In this document: positions 35,035-44,958 of the stretch, piece by piece
How the letters are laid out: each line of letters begins with the position of its first letter
How positions within the stretch are numbered: the stretch's first letter is position 1
Origin: Diphasiastrum complanatum
Taxonomy: Eukaryota; Streptophyta; Lycopodiopsida; Lycopodiales; Lycopodiaceae
Length of the DNA stretch: 64,000 nt
NCBI GenBank assembly: GCA_029204225.1
Contig: CM055107.1
Location: 6,544,873-6,608,872, forward strand
Direction: 5' to 3'
Position numbers and translations under genes: made by a program
The notes under the pieces: generated by a model
What the model was told of the DNA's origin: nothing
What the model saw: only the letters and a program-made list of their open reading frames with translations
The model's database searches: none

Positions 35035-35438
35035 CCCTCCTTAAATGATAATGTAAAAAACATAACATGACATGAAGTATGAAAAATTGCAACTAAAATG
35101 CAAAGTGTTGCATGCTGGCCAAAACTCCATGTAGCCGAAAAAGAAAAGATGTAGCTTCCTGTCCAAGCTTAATGCCGCCAAAAAAAACTTCAACTTGAAG
35201 TAGTCGAAGTAGCCGAAATCTCAACCCCAATCATGCCCGATGTAGAAGAGATGTAGAATACGAAGTGCGGTAGCATCAAGCCGAGGAGTGAAGACAAGCA
35301 TGCTCCATCCAAAGTAGGTAACCAAAAAACCAGCCACAAGCCGAAATATGGATTTGCAATCCATCAATGGTTCCCACATGATTCCATAAGTCTTCTTACC
35401 ACAAGAAACATAAAGAAGAGTATGATACTCTTTTACCA

Positions 35439-36379
35439 TCACATCCTCCGAATCTTACTATCAATGATCTGCTCACCAACACTAGGTAAGAAAACACCGT
35501 CATCATAAGAAGTAAGCATCAAAACATGAAAATCAGCATAAGGTACTGATTTTGGTGAGGCGTGTGTGTTTCCTCCAAGGTAAAAAGATGCTTTGCTATC
35601 TCGCAAAGACTCGGACAACCAACAAGAGGCTGTAGCAGGCTGTCCAACAGCCACAAAATCACCAACACTTTGCTGTCCAAAGTGTTCCAAATGTGGACCT
35701 TGCTGTCCAAAAACCTTCCGCAGGCTGTTCCCGATGCATAATAGGATGCTCACGATGTAACATAGGTTGAAAATGATCAATAAACCATGGCTAAATCTGG
35801 TGTCCACCATCTTCAAGAAAAAAACCAACAGCTTGCCACTTTGAACACCCAAAAAATCCAGCAACACGCCACTTTGAACCAATGTACTAATTGACATTAT
35901 TTTTTCCCTCCTCCATTAGTACAAAATGGCTTCAAAGAATGCTTGATTTCAGCCTTTTCCAAAACATTATCTTGAGAAGCTTGCTCATAAAATTCTTCAC
36001 TAATGCATCCATCATTTGCAACAAATGGCTCAAGAGAAGAAGAATGCTTTACCATACCAACATTCCGATGCAAACTTGTACTTGTAGAAAGATAATGATC
36101 AAACTTTGCATGACTTTGCTCTTCTACCTTCAAAGAGGATGAAGTAGAGAGGAGAAAGCATGATGATGAATCCTTTATTCGGTACATCTTTAAAAGTGTT
36201 TCCCAAGCACTTTTAGAGGTCTTGCAAAATCTCAAATGATATAAGATAGATCTTGTTACCGATAAAATCTTGATCATATCAGCTTGCAACTCCATGAAGA
36301 ATAGTTGATGCCATCCAACATATCTTCGCCCGAACAAGTACGAATTGCTCCCAAATCTCTTGCCATAAGAACCAGCCAA
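35439..36379 (-). pseudogene. Gag-like remnants of the nested element
   Basis: Frame 36379-35897 contains a block typical of copia gag: SILYHLRFCKTSKSAWETLL followed by KMY. An overlapping frame just upstream carries EDMLDGINYSSWSCKL, the LDGxNYxxW start of gag, so a frameshift lies near 36290. The second frame (35897-35439, 152 codons) matches nothing I recognise. No zinc knuckle, protease, integrase or RT motif was seen. Confidence 0.65.
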
Positions 36380-37185
36380 GAAGATAAACTACCTAAATGT
36401 GCCCTAAAAGACACAAAAACCAGCAAGTATCAACTCTGACAAATCAGCACCGAAATGTGTCGAAACCACACATTAGATGGATGTAGGAACTCGTCCTCCT
36501 ACAAGCCTCGTGTGCTGAGAATTTCAACCTGAAATTGCATTACAAACTCAAAAAACCAGCAAGCAAAGAATTAGGTTAGCCTCCAACAAAGCTTTTTCTG
36601 GAATCCTTCTTTCTTGCCAAAAAGTGTGAACAATACACACACGAATAGGGCTGTTGCAACACCCTACAAATGGTAATATGTTGTCCAATTTTCAGCCTCG
36701 GAATGTGATCGGATCATCACAAAAAAATTAACGCCTTCTGCCACACCTGAAACAAGCAAAAAGAAGCGGATCTTCACTTTGTAAAATCAGCAAGGGTGCT
36801 GATTTTTCAGCCAAATCAGAAGAATAGAAATTGCTTGTAGATGGGTGCCCTCCTGCAAAGGAGCAAATCTGAAAAATAGGGCAGCAGCGGACCAACGGAA
36901 GTAGGATAAACCTACACGGATGTGGGTGACCTAAAAGAAGCCCCAAAGAAGATAATTAATGTCGCCTTCCTGCAACCTGAAAAATCAGCAAACAACAACC
37001 TGATTTTTGGGCGCCCAAAATCCTGTTATCTTCTTTGATGTGTGGCGCCCTCCTGCAAAACGGAAAAGAGTCAAAAAACGGATCTTCACTCCAAAAAATC
37101 AGCAAAGGTGCTGAATTTTTGTGATCCCTAAGTGAAGACGATCTCTTTTGGTAGGGCGCCCTAAATCAAGCATAGAAGATCCATG

Positions 37186-37197
37186 GCTCTGATACCA
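37186..37197 (-). other. Primer-binding site of the nested element
   Basis: Minus strand TGGTATCAGAGC, directly adjoining the 5' LTR. Confidence 0.95.
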
Positions 37198-37649
37198 TGT
37201 AGGAAATCAAAGTGCCAAGATCCTTCTAACATTCAATCTCCATATACAAGAAGAAGAAGAAGAAGAAGAAGAGGAGGGAGAGGGTTAGGCGCCCTCAAGG
37301 AGAGAGAAAGTAGTAGCAATGCTTGAAAGGGAATGAATTACAAATGAACAAAGAGTACATATAAACAGGCCTTCCAAGGGCCTAGACTCTTCCAAAGTCT
37401 AAGTTCTAGAACCTTCCAAGACCCACTACTAATTATAGGGCACTCCCAAAAGTCAAGATAGGGTCCCTTAACATAATTAGACTTTACTTGGACCCACGAA
37501 TTACTACTGGACCAAAATTGGGTCCAACTCAACTAAAACTGACTTAACATGGTCTAAATAATAAACCTAACACATGGTTACACAAGTCTCGACCTTTTGG
37601 GTCAAAGTAACCTATGGGAAACTAACATTATCATTTATTACTTCTAACA
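37198..37649 (-). repeat. 5' LTR of the nested 3.07-kb element
   Basis: 452 bp; pairs with 34577-35034. Confidence 0.95.
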
Positions 37650-37654
37650 AGAAC

Positions 37655-38280
37655 AGCACTAGACAGCTGTCCCACAATTTTGGATGTTTGTAGATCCTTA
37701 AAACAGCGCTGGAACAATCAGAAATGGGCGCTAAATCGGTGCTAGAGCAGCGCTCCAGTTCCCCACACATTGGAGTATTGATAAGTCCTCAGATCAGCGC
37801 TGGTCAGGCCCTCAAAATACTTCTTTCTGGCCATTGTTTTGACTACAACAAGTGCACCCTGATTCTCTACTGGAAAAACGTTGGAACAGGTCTAAAAGAA
37901 AGTGCGCTGGAGCTGTAGGAATGAAGTGTGCTCAACTTCCCTTCTAAAAATTGTTGGAACAGATCTAAAAAGGTGCGCTGGAGCTATAGGAAGTGGGCAC
38001 CCCGAATTTCCCTGGTAATTTGAACACTTTTCCCTCCTTTACCAGCGATGGAGATAGGCTGCAGGAGGGCGATTGAGCATCAAAAGTGTTTGCCAAATTT
38101 TCTCCTTGAAATCGGATTGTTGTGGGCTCCCTATAGGCTGGAACTGCAGCGCTGGAGGTCCACCAACACCTCTGAACAATGTCTCCCACGATTTCTCCCC
38201 TCCAGATCCCCTCAAAAACAAGCAAAAACTGACAATTTCTACTCTCTCTCTAAAACGACATTTTCTCTCTCTAGAACGAG
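37655..38280 (-). other. Gypsy leader, distal part
   Basis: Continuation of the gypsy leader after the nested insertion. It is rich in short repeats (AGCGCTGG, GCGCTGGAGC, TTGGAACAG) and has no coding motif. Confidence 0.6.
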
Positions 38281-38292
38281 GCTCTGATACCA
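38281..38292 (-). other. Primer-binding site of the gypsy element
   Basis: Minus strand TGGTATCAGAGC, two bases from the LTR edge. Confidence 0.92.
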
Positions 38293-38294
38293 AT

Positions 38295-38761
38295 TGTCAC
38301 AAGCCAGTCTCTCCAAGCTCGTGAATCCTAGAAGCCAGTGTGTAGAATCAACCTCACCCCCTCCTTGAGTCCTTCTACCTGCTATTCCCGTCAACTAGCA
38401 CATGGCATCCACCTATGGGTGATCAGTCCACTTGGCATGCCTGGCCCCTGTGACCTGTGAATACTGAGTGACTCATAGGGTACTACCCCCGTGCCCCGCC
38501 AAAGACCTGTGACCCTCTTGGTCACCCCGACTACTTGCTGGCTAGCATCTCGTCACTGACGGCTAGGGTCCCGACGGCCAAGACACACCGCGTCTCTGAC
38601 AGCTTGTCAGGCGGCCACACCGGGTCACTGCTCGTTACGCACCGGTCCCAACTTGGGACAAATGTCCTCGTCGGTCTCCGATTCTTGCCAACACTAGGCC
38701 TCAGGCCCTTTGGTAACCGGCCGTGTCGAGGTCGTGATACAGTCGTAACTGGACTCTAACA
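38295..38761 (-). repeat. 5' LTR of the gypsy element (467 bp)
   Basis: It begins TGTCACAAGCC and ends CTCTAACA on the plus strand, and is clearly GC-richer than its surroundings. It abuts copia pol sequence at 38762, so the gypsy element appears to have landed in the copia element. Its 3' LTR is missing. Confidence 0.85.
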
Positions 38762-38762
38762 C

Positions 38763-39230
38763 TTATGTCTTGAACTTGATGTGGAAAGGAATCTAGTGAA
38801 CGGGATGGATTACAATGGGGAAGGGGAAGCTTATACATGTCAAGGATGATCCTAAAAGGAGAAAGGTGGTATTGTCACGAGATATCATATTCGATGAAGA
38901 TGAGCATATGGAAATTGGGCAGGAGCAAGCAAAGAGAGGTCACACACAAGAGGTAATCATGGATGGGGGATGGGATGATCTTGCCAGATCAACAGAAACC
39001 AGGAACACGATGGACAACACAGAGACAAGTCAAGAAGAAGGGGGATTCTAGCCAACGATTCAGGAAATGTTGGAAGGACCTAGAAGGTCAACCAAAAAAA
39101 GAAGACCGCCCAAAAGATATGTGGATTTTCTAGCCTTGGACACATGCAATTTCGGCACTGATAAAAGTTTTGAGTTTGGGTCCATGGGAGCCCTAGGCGC
39201 CCAAGTTTAGGCTTGGGAGATAAAAATAAA
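38763..39230 (+). pseudogene. Copia pol connector (between integrase and RT)
   Basis: A 78-codon frame from 38815 holds KLIHVKDDPKRRKVVLSRDI then IFDED, the copia connector in which SRDVxFDE is the hallmark. After a stop it continues with GPRRSTKKRRPPKRYVDF, the linker that normally leads into RT. The N-terminal half of RT is missing and replaced by non-coding sequence (39231-39480). Confidence 0.85.
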
Positions 39231-39300
39231 ATAAATAAAGTCTGTAAAGGTTCTAAGTTCGAAGGACCCAAGTTAACTAAGTGACTCACTACAAATAAGT

Positions 39301-39475
39301 GAAATTTCCTCTCTAGAGAGAGAGAGAGAGAGAGAGTATTGCATGTTGGATTTTAGACACTGAACACCTTTGCATGTCAATTACATGTCTTGCATGTCAG
39401 TGCTTAAGGTTTGCATGTCAATTATATAGCTTGCATGTTAGTGTTTAAGCTTTGCATGTCAGTGATTAATCATTG
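39301..39475. repeat. (AG)n tract and GCATGTCA minisatellite inside copia
   Basis: An AG run at 39315-39336 is followed by two 41-bp units starting TTTGCATGTCAATTA (39370 and 39411) and a partial third. Each unit contains two GCATGT(C/T)A words. The array interrupts copia pol between the connector and RT. Confidence 0.85.
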
Positions 39476-39480
39476 TATGT

Positions 39481-40776
39481 CAGTTTTGCTGACATCTCCT
39501 CAAGCAGATCCTCGATTTACAACAGATGGACATGGAAGTGGAACAAATGGATGTGAAAACAGCATTCTTACATGGAGAGCTGGAAGAGGAAGTGTACATG
39601 AACCAGCCAGTTGGATTCGATGATGGCAGTGGCAAGGTGTGTCGCTTAAGAAAAACTTTATACGGATTGAAATAGTCCTCAAGAATGTGGTACATAAAAA
39701 TTGATGAGTTCTTCTTGAGCATCGCTTTCAATAGATGTCATTCAGACAACAGTGTCTATGTTCTTAAGGAGGCTGATGTTTTTCTGGTCATTGCACTCTA
39801 TGTGGACGATATTATTATCAGTGGGAGTGATAAAAGAAGGGCGAGTGACGTAAAAGAGTTACTGAAAGGGAAATTTGAAATGAAAGACATGGGAGGGATT
39901 CATTTTTGCTTAGGCATTCAGATCAAAAGGGACAGGGATCAGGGAAGAACCTGGATGGGGCAAGAAAAATTCATAAGCACACTTGTGACAAAATTCAGAT
40001 TGCAAGATTCATTTCCGGCTAGCACTCCCTAAGACCTGAATGTTAGGCTAAGCTCTGAAATGTGCCCCACAAGCCAGCAAGAGAGGGAAGATATGATTCG
40101 ACGACCATTCAGAAATTTGGTAGGATCATTGATGTATGCCATGGTAAGCACCAGGCCAGAAATTGCAACAGCTGTTACAAAGCTAAGTCAATATTTGGCA
40201 GATCCAGGTGAAGGGCACTGGGAAGCAGGTAAAAGATTGATAAAATACATGTAGGGGACCCAACAGCTCGGCTTGGTATTCAGAAAGACAAGGCAATGTT
40301 AGGATATGATGATTCAGATTGGGCTGGGGATCAAGACAACAGGAGATACATGTGGATATGTATTCATAATGGGAGGCGGGTGTGTGAGCTGGAGCTGCAA
40401 GAAGCAAGCCTCCATAGCTCTTTCATCACCTAAGGCGGAGTACATGGGAGTGTGCCATGCTGCCAAAGGGTACGTGTGGTTAAAGAGCTTGATGGACAAG
40501 TTGGAGATTGAAAATGAGGGCATGAAATTGTTGAATGACAATCAGGGTTGCTTGTTTCTTAGCAAGAATGCAGGGTTGCATAAGAAAAGCAAACACATCG
40601 GGGTACAATATCACTTTGTACGAGATCTGGTGCAGAGCGGGACAATGTTACCTGAATTCTGTCAAACAAGTAATATGCTAGCTAACATTATGACAAAGCC
40701 CTTGGTTAAACAACGGTTTGTTGCTTTAAGAGATCAACTAGGAATAGAAAGTATGGAAGAAAGTAGTGGTGGATAA
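39481..40776 (+). pseudogene. Copia RT (YVDD) and RNase H
   Basis: RT blocks in order: [18 protein letters not shown] (first catalytic Asp), [12 protein letters not shown] (then a stop), IALYVDDIIISG (YVDD) and MKDMGGIHFCLGIQI. Next are LVGSLMYAMVSTRPEI, HWEAGKRLIKYM (then a stop) and a frameshifted GYxDSDWAG-like segment. RNase H then gives VSWSCKKQASIALSSPKAEY, LLNDNQGCLFLS and KHIGVQYHFVRDLVQSG, and the C-terminus ends NIMTKPLVKQRFVALRDQL. Three stops or frameshifts are visible. It is the host copia of the nested stack. Confidence 0.92.
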
Positions 40777-40800
40777 TTATAATATGAAATGAGAGAGGGT

Positions 40801-41050
40801 ATGTGAGTTTTGTCGATGGGCATTTCATGGGCCCAGTCAGTTAATGCACAAGTCATATGAAGTGTTAGATAAGTAACGGTTACATGCAGGGGACCTATGA
40901 TCCCATTTTGATGCTTTTCTTGGTGTGATAAGTGAATAAGGGTCTGGACCCTTTCTTGGCATGTATGAGTGTGGGAAATATAATGATGAGAACATTGTTT
41001 GGTGCACACACCTTTTTGTTGTCATTGCATCTTTATGTTAGTGATTATAG
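40801..41050 (+). repeat. Copia 3' LTR (right edge uncertain)
   Basis: After a purine tract (AATGAGAGAGGGTA, 40787-40800) the LTR starts TGTGAGTTTTGTCG. The right end cannot be fixed because no second copy is present. Confidence 0.55.
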
Positions 41051-41088
41051 ACGATCATTGCTTGCATTAATTAACATGATAGAATTGA

Positions 41089-41584
41089 ATGCAAGCAATG
41101 TACGGACTCTGTCCTTGCAAGTACTCGAATTCACAAGGACATGTTCCTATCATGATCATCGTATTCAATAATGAAACTACTGTAGCTATTCCCTTGACTC
41201 CAAACACTCCAAAAGCACCTGTTTCTTTCCCTCCATATGCATTGGTCAAACTTCTTCAGGATGATCAACTCCGTCTATTTGAATACCTAACAATCACAGA
41301 GAGAAACTGGCTTCTCATGATTGGATGCAATCGCATCTTCAGAAGTTGGATACTTCCATTCAAGAACTCAAGAACAAAGTTGCAGTTATAAAAAGTGAAG
41401 CTTCTTCCCAAATCGCTACTTCGGCAAAAATCCAACAGCTCGAAAATCAGGTAGAACAACACCATACGGCTGTCCAGTCATGGGCACATGTGCTTAAAGG
41501 TTCGTCTCCAATTATCTCTCTACAAACGCCTGCACCTTCGCTTATCTCAGCCACGTTCACTGAGAGCCGTCTGCAAGGATTGTA
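41089..41584 (+). pseudogene. Unrecognised ORF with predicted coiled coil
   Basis: Two overlapping plus-strand frames (41089-41391 and 41325-41585) appear to be one reading frame broken by a shift near 41315. The first has a Pro-rich segment (PLTPNTPKAPVSFPPYAL) and FEYLTITERNWLL. The second is heptad-like and charged (LDTSIQELKNKVAVIKSE, IQQLENQVEQHH) and ends SWAHVLKGSSP. This layout is reminiscent of retroelement ORF1/gag starts, but I cannot place it in a family. Confidence 0.4.
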
Positions 41585-41925
41585 AACCTCAAAATGCCCT
41601 TACTCTAGACATGAAACAAAGTATCATTCCAAAATTTGGGTTTAATCTAGAATACGTCTAGATTTTATCTTAAGTTTTGATCTAGAAAAACTTTAAGATT
41701 CACAAAAACTTCATTACGTGAAGTTCTGACTTTTGGCTTACATCCATTATCCAACTCCGTCCTGAGTTTTCGAGATAATGTTCTTTCTTCTTCCAGCCAA
41801 GATAACGATTAGGCCAAAAGTTTTCGTGTATTCCACTTCCTGAAATGAATCAAAGAATCATTTATAAAGGTTATGACTTATAAGCAATACATATCATCAA
41901 TAATAAGATTATATTGTTGATAACG

Positions 41926-42215
41926 ACAACTAACTCAGAAGGATCTCTCCTGACTCCGTTAGTTGTATTGGATTTAGAAAATATTTGAATGTATAAATGT
42001 GGATCCAAGACACCACATTCTAATTCCACCTAGGTCTATAAGCAATTTCTCATCGAGAATTCACTTTTACCTAGCGAGAAATTGTCTCAATACAATTCTC
42101 ATCAATATGCCTATGTTTTAACGACTAGTGTATGCATGCATTAAACCTCAGTCCAAGGAATACATTGTAGATCCACAGGATTAGAATATTTACGTTTCAA
42201 TTGAGAATCCTGTAA
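41926..42215 (-). repeat. LTR-like repeat, inverted copy of 50965-51326
   Basis: Reverse complement of this stretch matches 50965-51326 with indels (shared GAATTGTATxGAGACAATTTC, ACTAGTCGTTAAAACATAGG and TATTCCTTGGACT). It contains a stem-loop, ACAACTAAC (41926-41934) pairing with GTTAGTTGT (41958-41966). It is probably a copia LTR fragment. Confidence 0.7.
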
Positions 42216-43513
42216 CTCAATTAACTTCTAAGAAACACATTGCCCCCATGATAAATTTACAACATAATAAATATGTGCATGCAAGTGCCCAGCCACTAGG
42301 GGTAAAATACGCATTGTATTTACAGGAGATGCTTGCTTGATCATGAAGAATGGTAAAATCATTGCAAGAGGGATCAGGTTTAGAAGGCTTTCTAGGCTTG
42401 ATGTTTATGTTAGAGCTAATCATGGTGGATTGATGGCCGAGGAGGAGATAGCATAAGTGGAATCATGTCATAAGGAATTGGATCTTTCCAATCACCAATT
42501 GATGGATGCTATGTGCAAGGAGGAGTCTGCGCCTATTTGAAGTCTAAGAATAAGGAAAAATCACTGATGCAAACATAAGAGAACTCTTTATAAAAAGGAC
42601 ACAGGATCTGTTCCCGGGTGCAACACGCTTCCAAAGCCTATTGCTAGAATCTGGAGCTTAAAAACGATTCTTCACAAACATGTTGCCAATTTTACAATCA
42701 TTGGTTTCCAAACAAAACCATTGAGAACATGTTTGTTTCTTATATCACAAGAACATCCTGATCTGAATAATACTTGATTAATCAGTAAAGTCTTTAATTG
42801 CACCAATTACAATGAAACTCTTGCATTCTCTGCTTATGTCATAGATACCCATTCCACACCAAAAGGTACAGAACATTTTTCGTCCGTTCCGTACCAGCAG
42901 AACAAAAAAAACAGAAAAACAGATTCCACTTTTTTGAACGTAAAAACAACACAGTTCAGACAAAAATATCCAACGTTTCTGTACACTACCGAACTATGAC
43001 GTATGTAATACATTAACACCATGGCACACATTTTTATTCTCAAGCTCACCTCGAATTAATTTTCAGAACGATTCAATTCTTATTAAACCACTCGTAAAAC
43101 ATCTTAACTCTCTGATGCGTAACACACTCGAAGTACAATAGAAGGGTTAATCCACCTAAAAAAGAAAATCTGACAAGCAAGCAAAAAAGACTAGAGTAGA
43201 GGTGAAATGGGGAGGTAGAGATACAAGCTATCGAATATTAAAATTTAACGGAATCAAAAGTTTATAACATGAAGAAAACAAAGTTTATTGAGAATCCAAC
43301 TATAACATATCAGTAGCTTGTGACACATTTTCTGGTCAGCCTAAAAAAGGCGGCTACCACAAAAATTCGCTGCATATTATTTCGGGATTAAAAAACAGTG
43401 GCTGCAGCATGAGTGCAAGAAATTCAAAAACCTAATCAGCTTCATGAAGAAAGGGAAAAAACATGAAACAGATGATTTTTATGGACGAACAAAAGTCGGA
43501 AAACGAAGCTCAC
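42216..43513 (-). other. Non-coding DNA, inferred distal part of RPS25 intron 1
   Basis: From about 42780 to 43513 the minus strand is T-rich and free of transposon motifs, as expected for a plant intron beginning GTGAGC at 43513. The left part (42216-42780) has no assignment. Confidence 0.45.
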
Positions 43514-43516
43514 CAT
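43514..43516 (-). CDS. RPS25: Candidate RPS25 exon 1: initiator ATG before a splice donor
   Basis: On the minus strand ATG at 43516-43514 is followed immediately by GTGAGCTTCG, a strong donor. Plant ribosomal protein genes often have a first exon that codes only the initiator Met. Exon 2 starts in phase 0 with GCT (Ala), as this needs. The upstream sequence has housekeeping-promoter motifs. No other coding frame follows, so this exon otherwise lacks a gene. This is inference; a transcript read joining 43514 to 30343 would prove it. Confidence 0.5.
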
Positions 43517-43900
43517 CACTTAAATAAAAGTGTATCGAGCAACAGCGCTCTCAAAGGAAACGCTAGCACAGCAGCCTCTCGCTCCTGAGCCGCCTCGCCA
43601 AAGACTCTCAAGTAACAAGGGTTTCCACAGAGAAAAACGTTTCCTTGGAAGGTTTGGTCTTTTTTCCTGCCCAAATCTTTCTTTTAGGGCGGTTTCACAT
43701 GGGGGGGTAAGTCACCTCTATTCCAGCATTTTGATTCATTGAGACAATACCATTTCACATGGATCCTCATTTGTCCCCAAGTGGGAGTTGAGGTGGCTGC
43801 TAGGTGGGAGATACCAAGCCAGTATGCAGGCCATGGGAGATACCGAGGGAGTATGTAATCCCAACAAGAGGCCCAGGCCCTCTTTTTCAACGGCCCAATG
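43517..43900 (-). promoter_or_regulatory. Candidate RPS25 promoter and 5' UTR with paired site II motifs
   Basis: The minus strand carries TGGGCC at 43897-43892 and 43875-43870, spaced about 22 bp. Site II (TGGGCY) pairs are characteristic of plant ribosomal protein promoters. A purine/GC-rich stretch with AAACCCTT (about 43618) and GGCGAGGCGGCTC precedes the ATG. No TATA box was identified. Confidence 0.5.
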
Positions 43901-43935
43901 TTAAAATAATCTGGTTGTCTAAGTTATGATTCCTG

Positions 43936-44958
43936 TAGGTATCAGATGAGCAGACATAGAATCAAAGTTGGTTTCACCTGACCCTAGATAAACGATCAAT
44001 AAACGTGCAAGAAAAATCTTGAAATAGAAATTAGTCATTCACCAAGGAGACAACTATGGACTTCCACACAATGATGAATTGTTGAACGTTGCATGGCTCC
44101 CTATTGATGAATCAGACGATTGATTCATAGATGTCAAAAATGTCTTACGAGTTCAGAATTGTGCAAACGATTTGGACATTTCTGACATTCAAATCCTAAA
44201 CTACATGGAGGCATTTCCACTCAAAGCTTTCCCGCAGCATTCATCCAAGGTGGAACTAGTTGCCAAGGTTACGATAAAAAAACCTGATACTAAACTATAC
44301 CATGAAGGAAAAGATGAAGAAACCACTTCTCATCCAACCGCCTAGAGATCTTACCACTGTTCGGGAAGTTCTCGAAATAGCCTTAGCTCATACGCCTCCC
44401 AAAACCTCCATCTAGACAGTTGAAAGGCAAGGCCCCCCTTGAATCGTTCGCACATGATGTGCCTGTGTATTTTAAGAATTATACGATCGAGGATGTGACT
44501 ATCTAATTACCACAAGCTCAACGCGAACCGAATGGTAATTCACCCTACAAAGGCCCTGCATGAATCATCACTCTCTCCTTGAGTGATCCCAATGAGAATA
44601 ATGAAGACCCGGATTATACAATCGAGGATGTGACTATCCAATTACCACAAGCTCAACGCGAACCGAATGGTAATTCACCCTACGAAGGCCCTGCATGAAT
44701 CATCACTCTCTCCTTGAGTGATCCCAATGAGAATAACGAATGTCTTGTTCACGTTGAGGCTAACCTCAATCATGAGCAACTCAAAAGGCTTGAGAAACTT
44801 CTGTGCAAATATCGACATGTCTTTGCTTGGTATATAGAGTCTCACCCCAAGTAGTTGTGCATCGTATTACCCTTAAACCGAGTGCGAGGCCGACTGCTAG
44901 CCGTCCCTACTGATGCAATCCCATCTACAAGGCCAAAATAAAAGAAGAATTACAATGC
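43936..44958 (+). pseudogene. Gypsy relic: pol leader region with in-frame duplication
   Basis: Fragments of a gypsy polyprotein in several frames: DNYGLPHNDELLNVAW near 44050, and LNHEQLKRLEKLLCKYRHVF then AWYIESHP near 44770-44850. The last is the block just before RT in plant gypsy elements. A degenerate AGGTATCAGATGAGC at about 43939 may be a primer-binding site. A 135-bp segment is duplicated in tandem (44486 and 44621). Confidence 0.65.
44486..44755 (+). repeat. 135-bp in-frame tandem duplication
   Basis: ATCGAGGATGTGACTATC starts at 44486 and 44621, and AATGAGAATAA at 44591 and 44726, both 135 bp apart (45 codons). The copies differ at only a few bases, so the duplication is young relative to the surrounding decay. 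Confidence 0.9.

Larger units (their letters stand above)
34577..37649 (-). mobile_element. Complete 3.07-kb gag-only copia-type element, nested in gypsy leader
   Basis: The 3' LTR is 34577-35034 and the 5' LTR is 37198-37649. Both start TGTTAGAAG and end GATTTCCTACA on the minus strand, and differ by roughly six substitutions plus a GAA-repeat length change by eye. A perfect primer-binding site (37186-37197) adjoins the 5' LTR, and a polypurine tract AAGGAGGG (35042-35035) adjoins the 3' LTR. Direct repeats AGAAC (34572-34576 and 37650-37654) are the 5-bp target duplication. The 2.15-kb body encodes only gag-like pieces. The element is young, structurally complete and non-autonomous, and is inserted into the leader of the gypsy element. 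Confidence 0.95.

Noticed and set aside
38295-38761. GC-rich block as a CpG-island promoter or rDNA piece
   Set aside because: It starts TGTCACAAG and ends CTCTAACA beside a primer-binding site, so it is a gypsy LTR.
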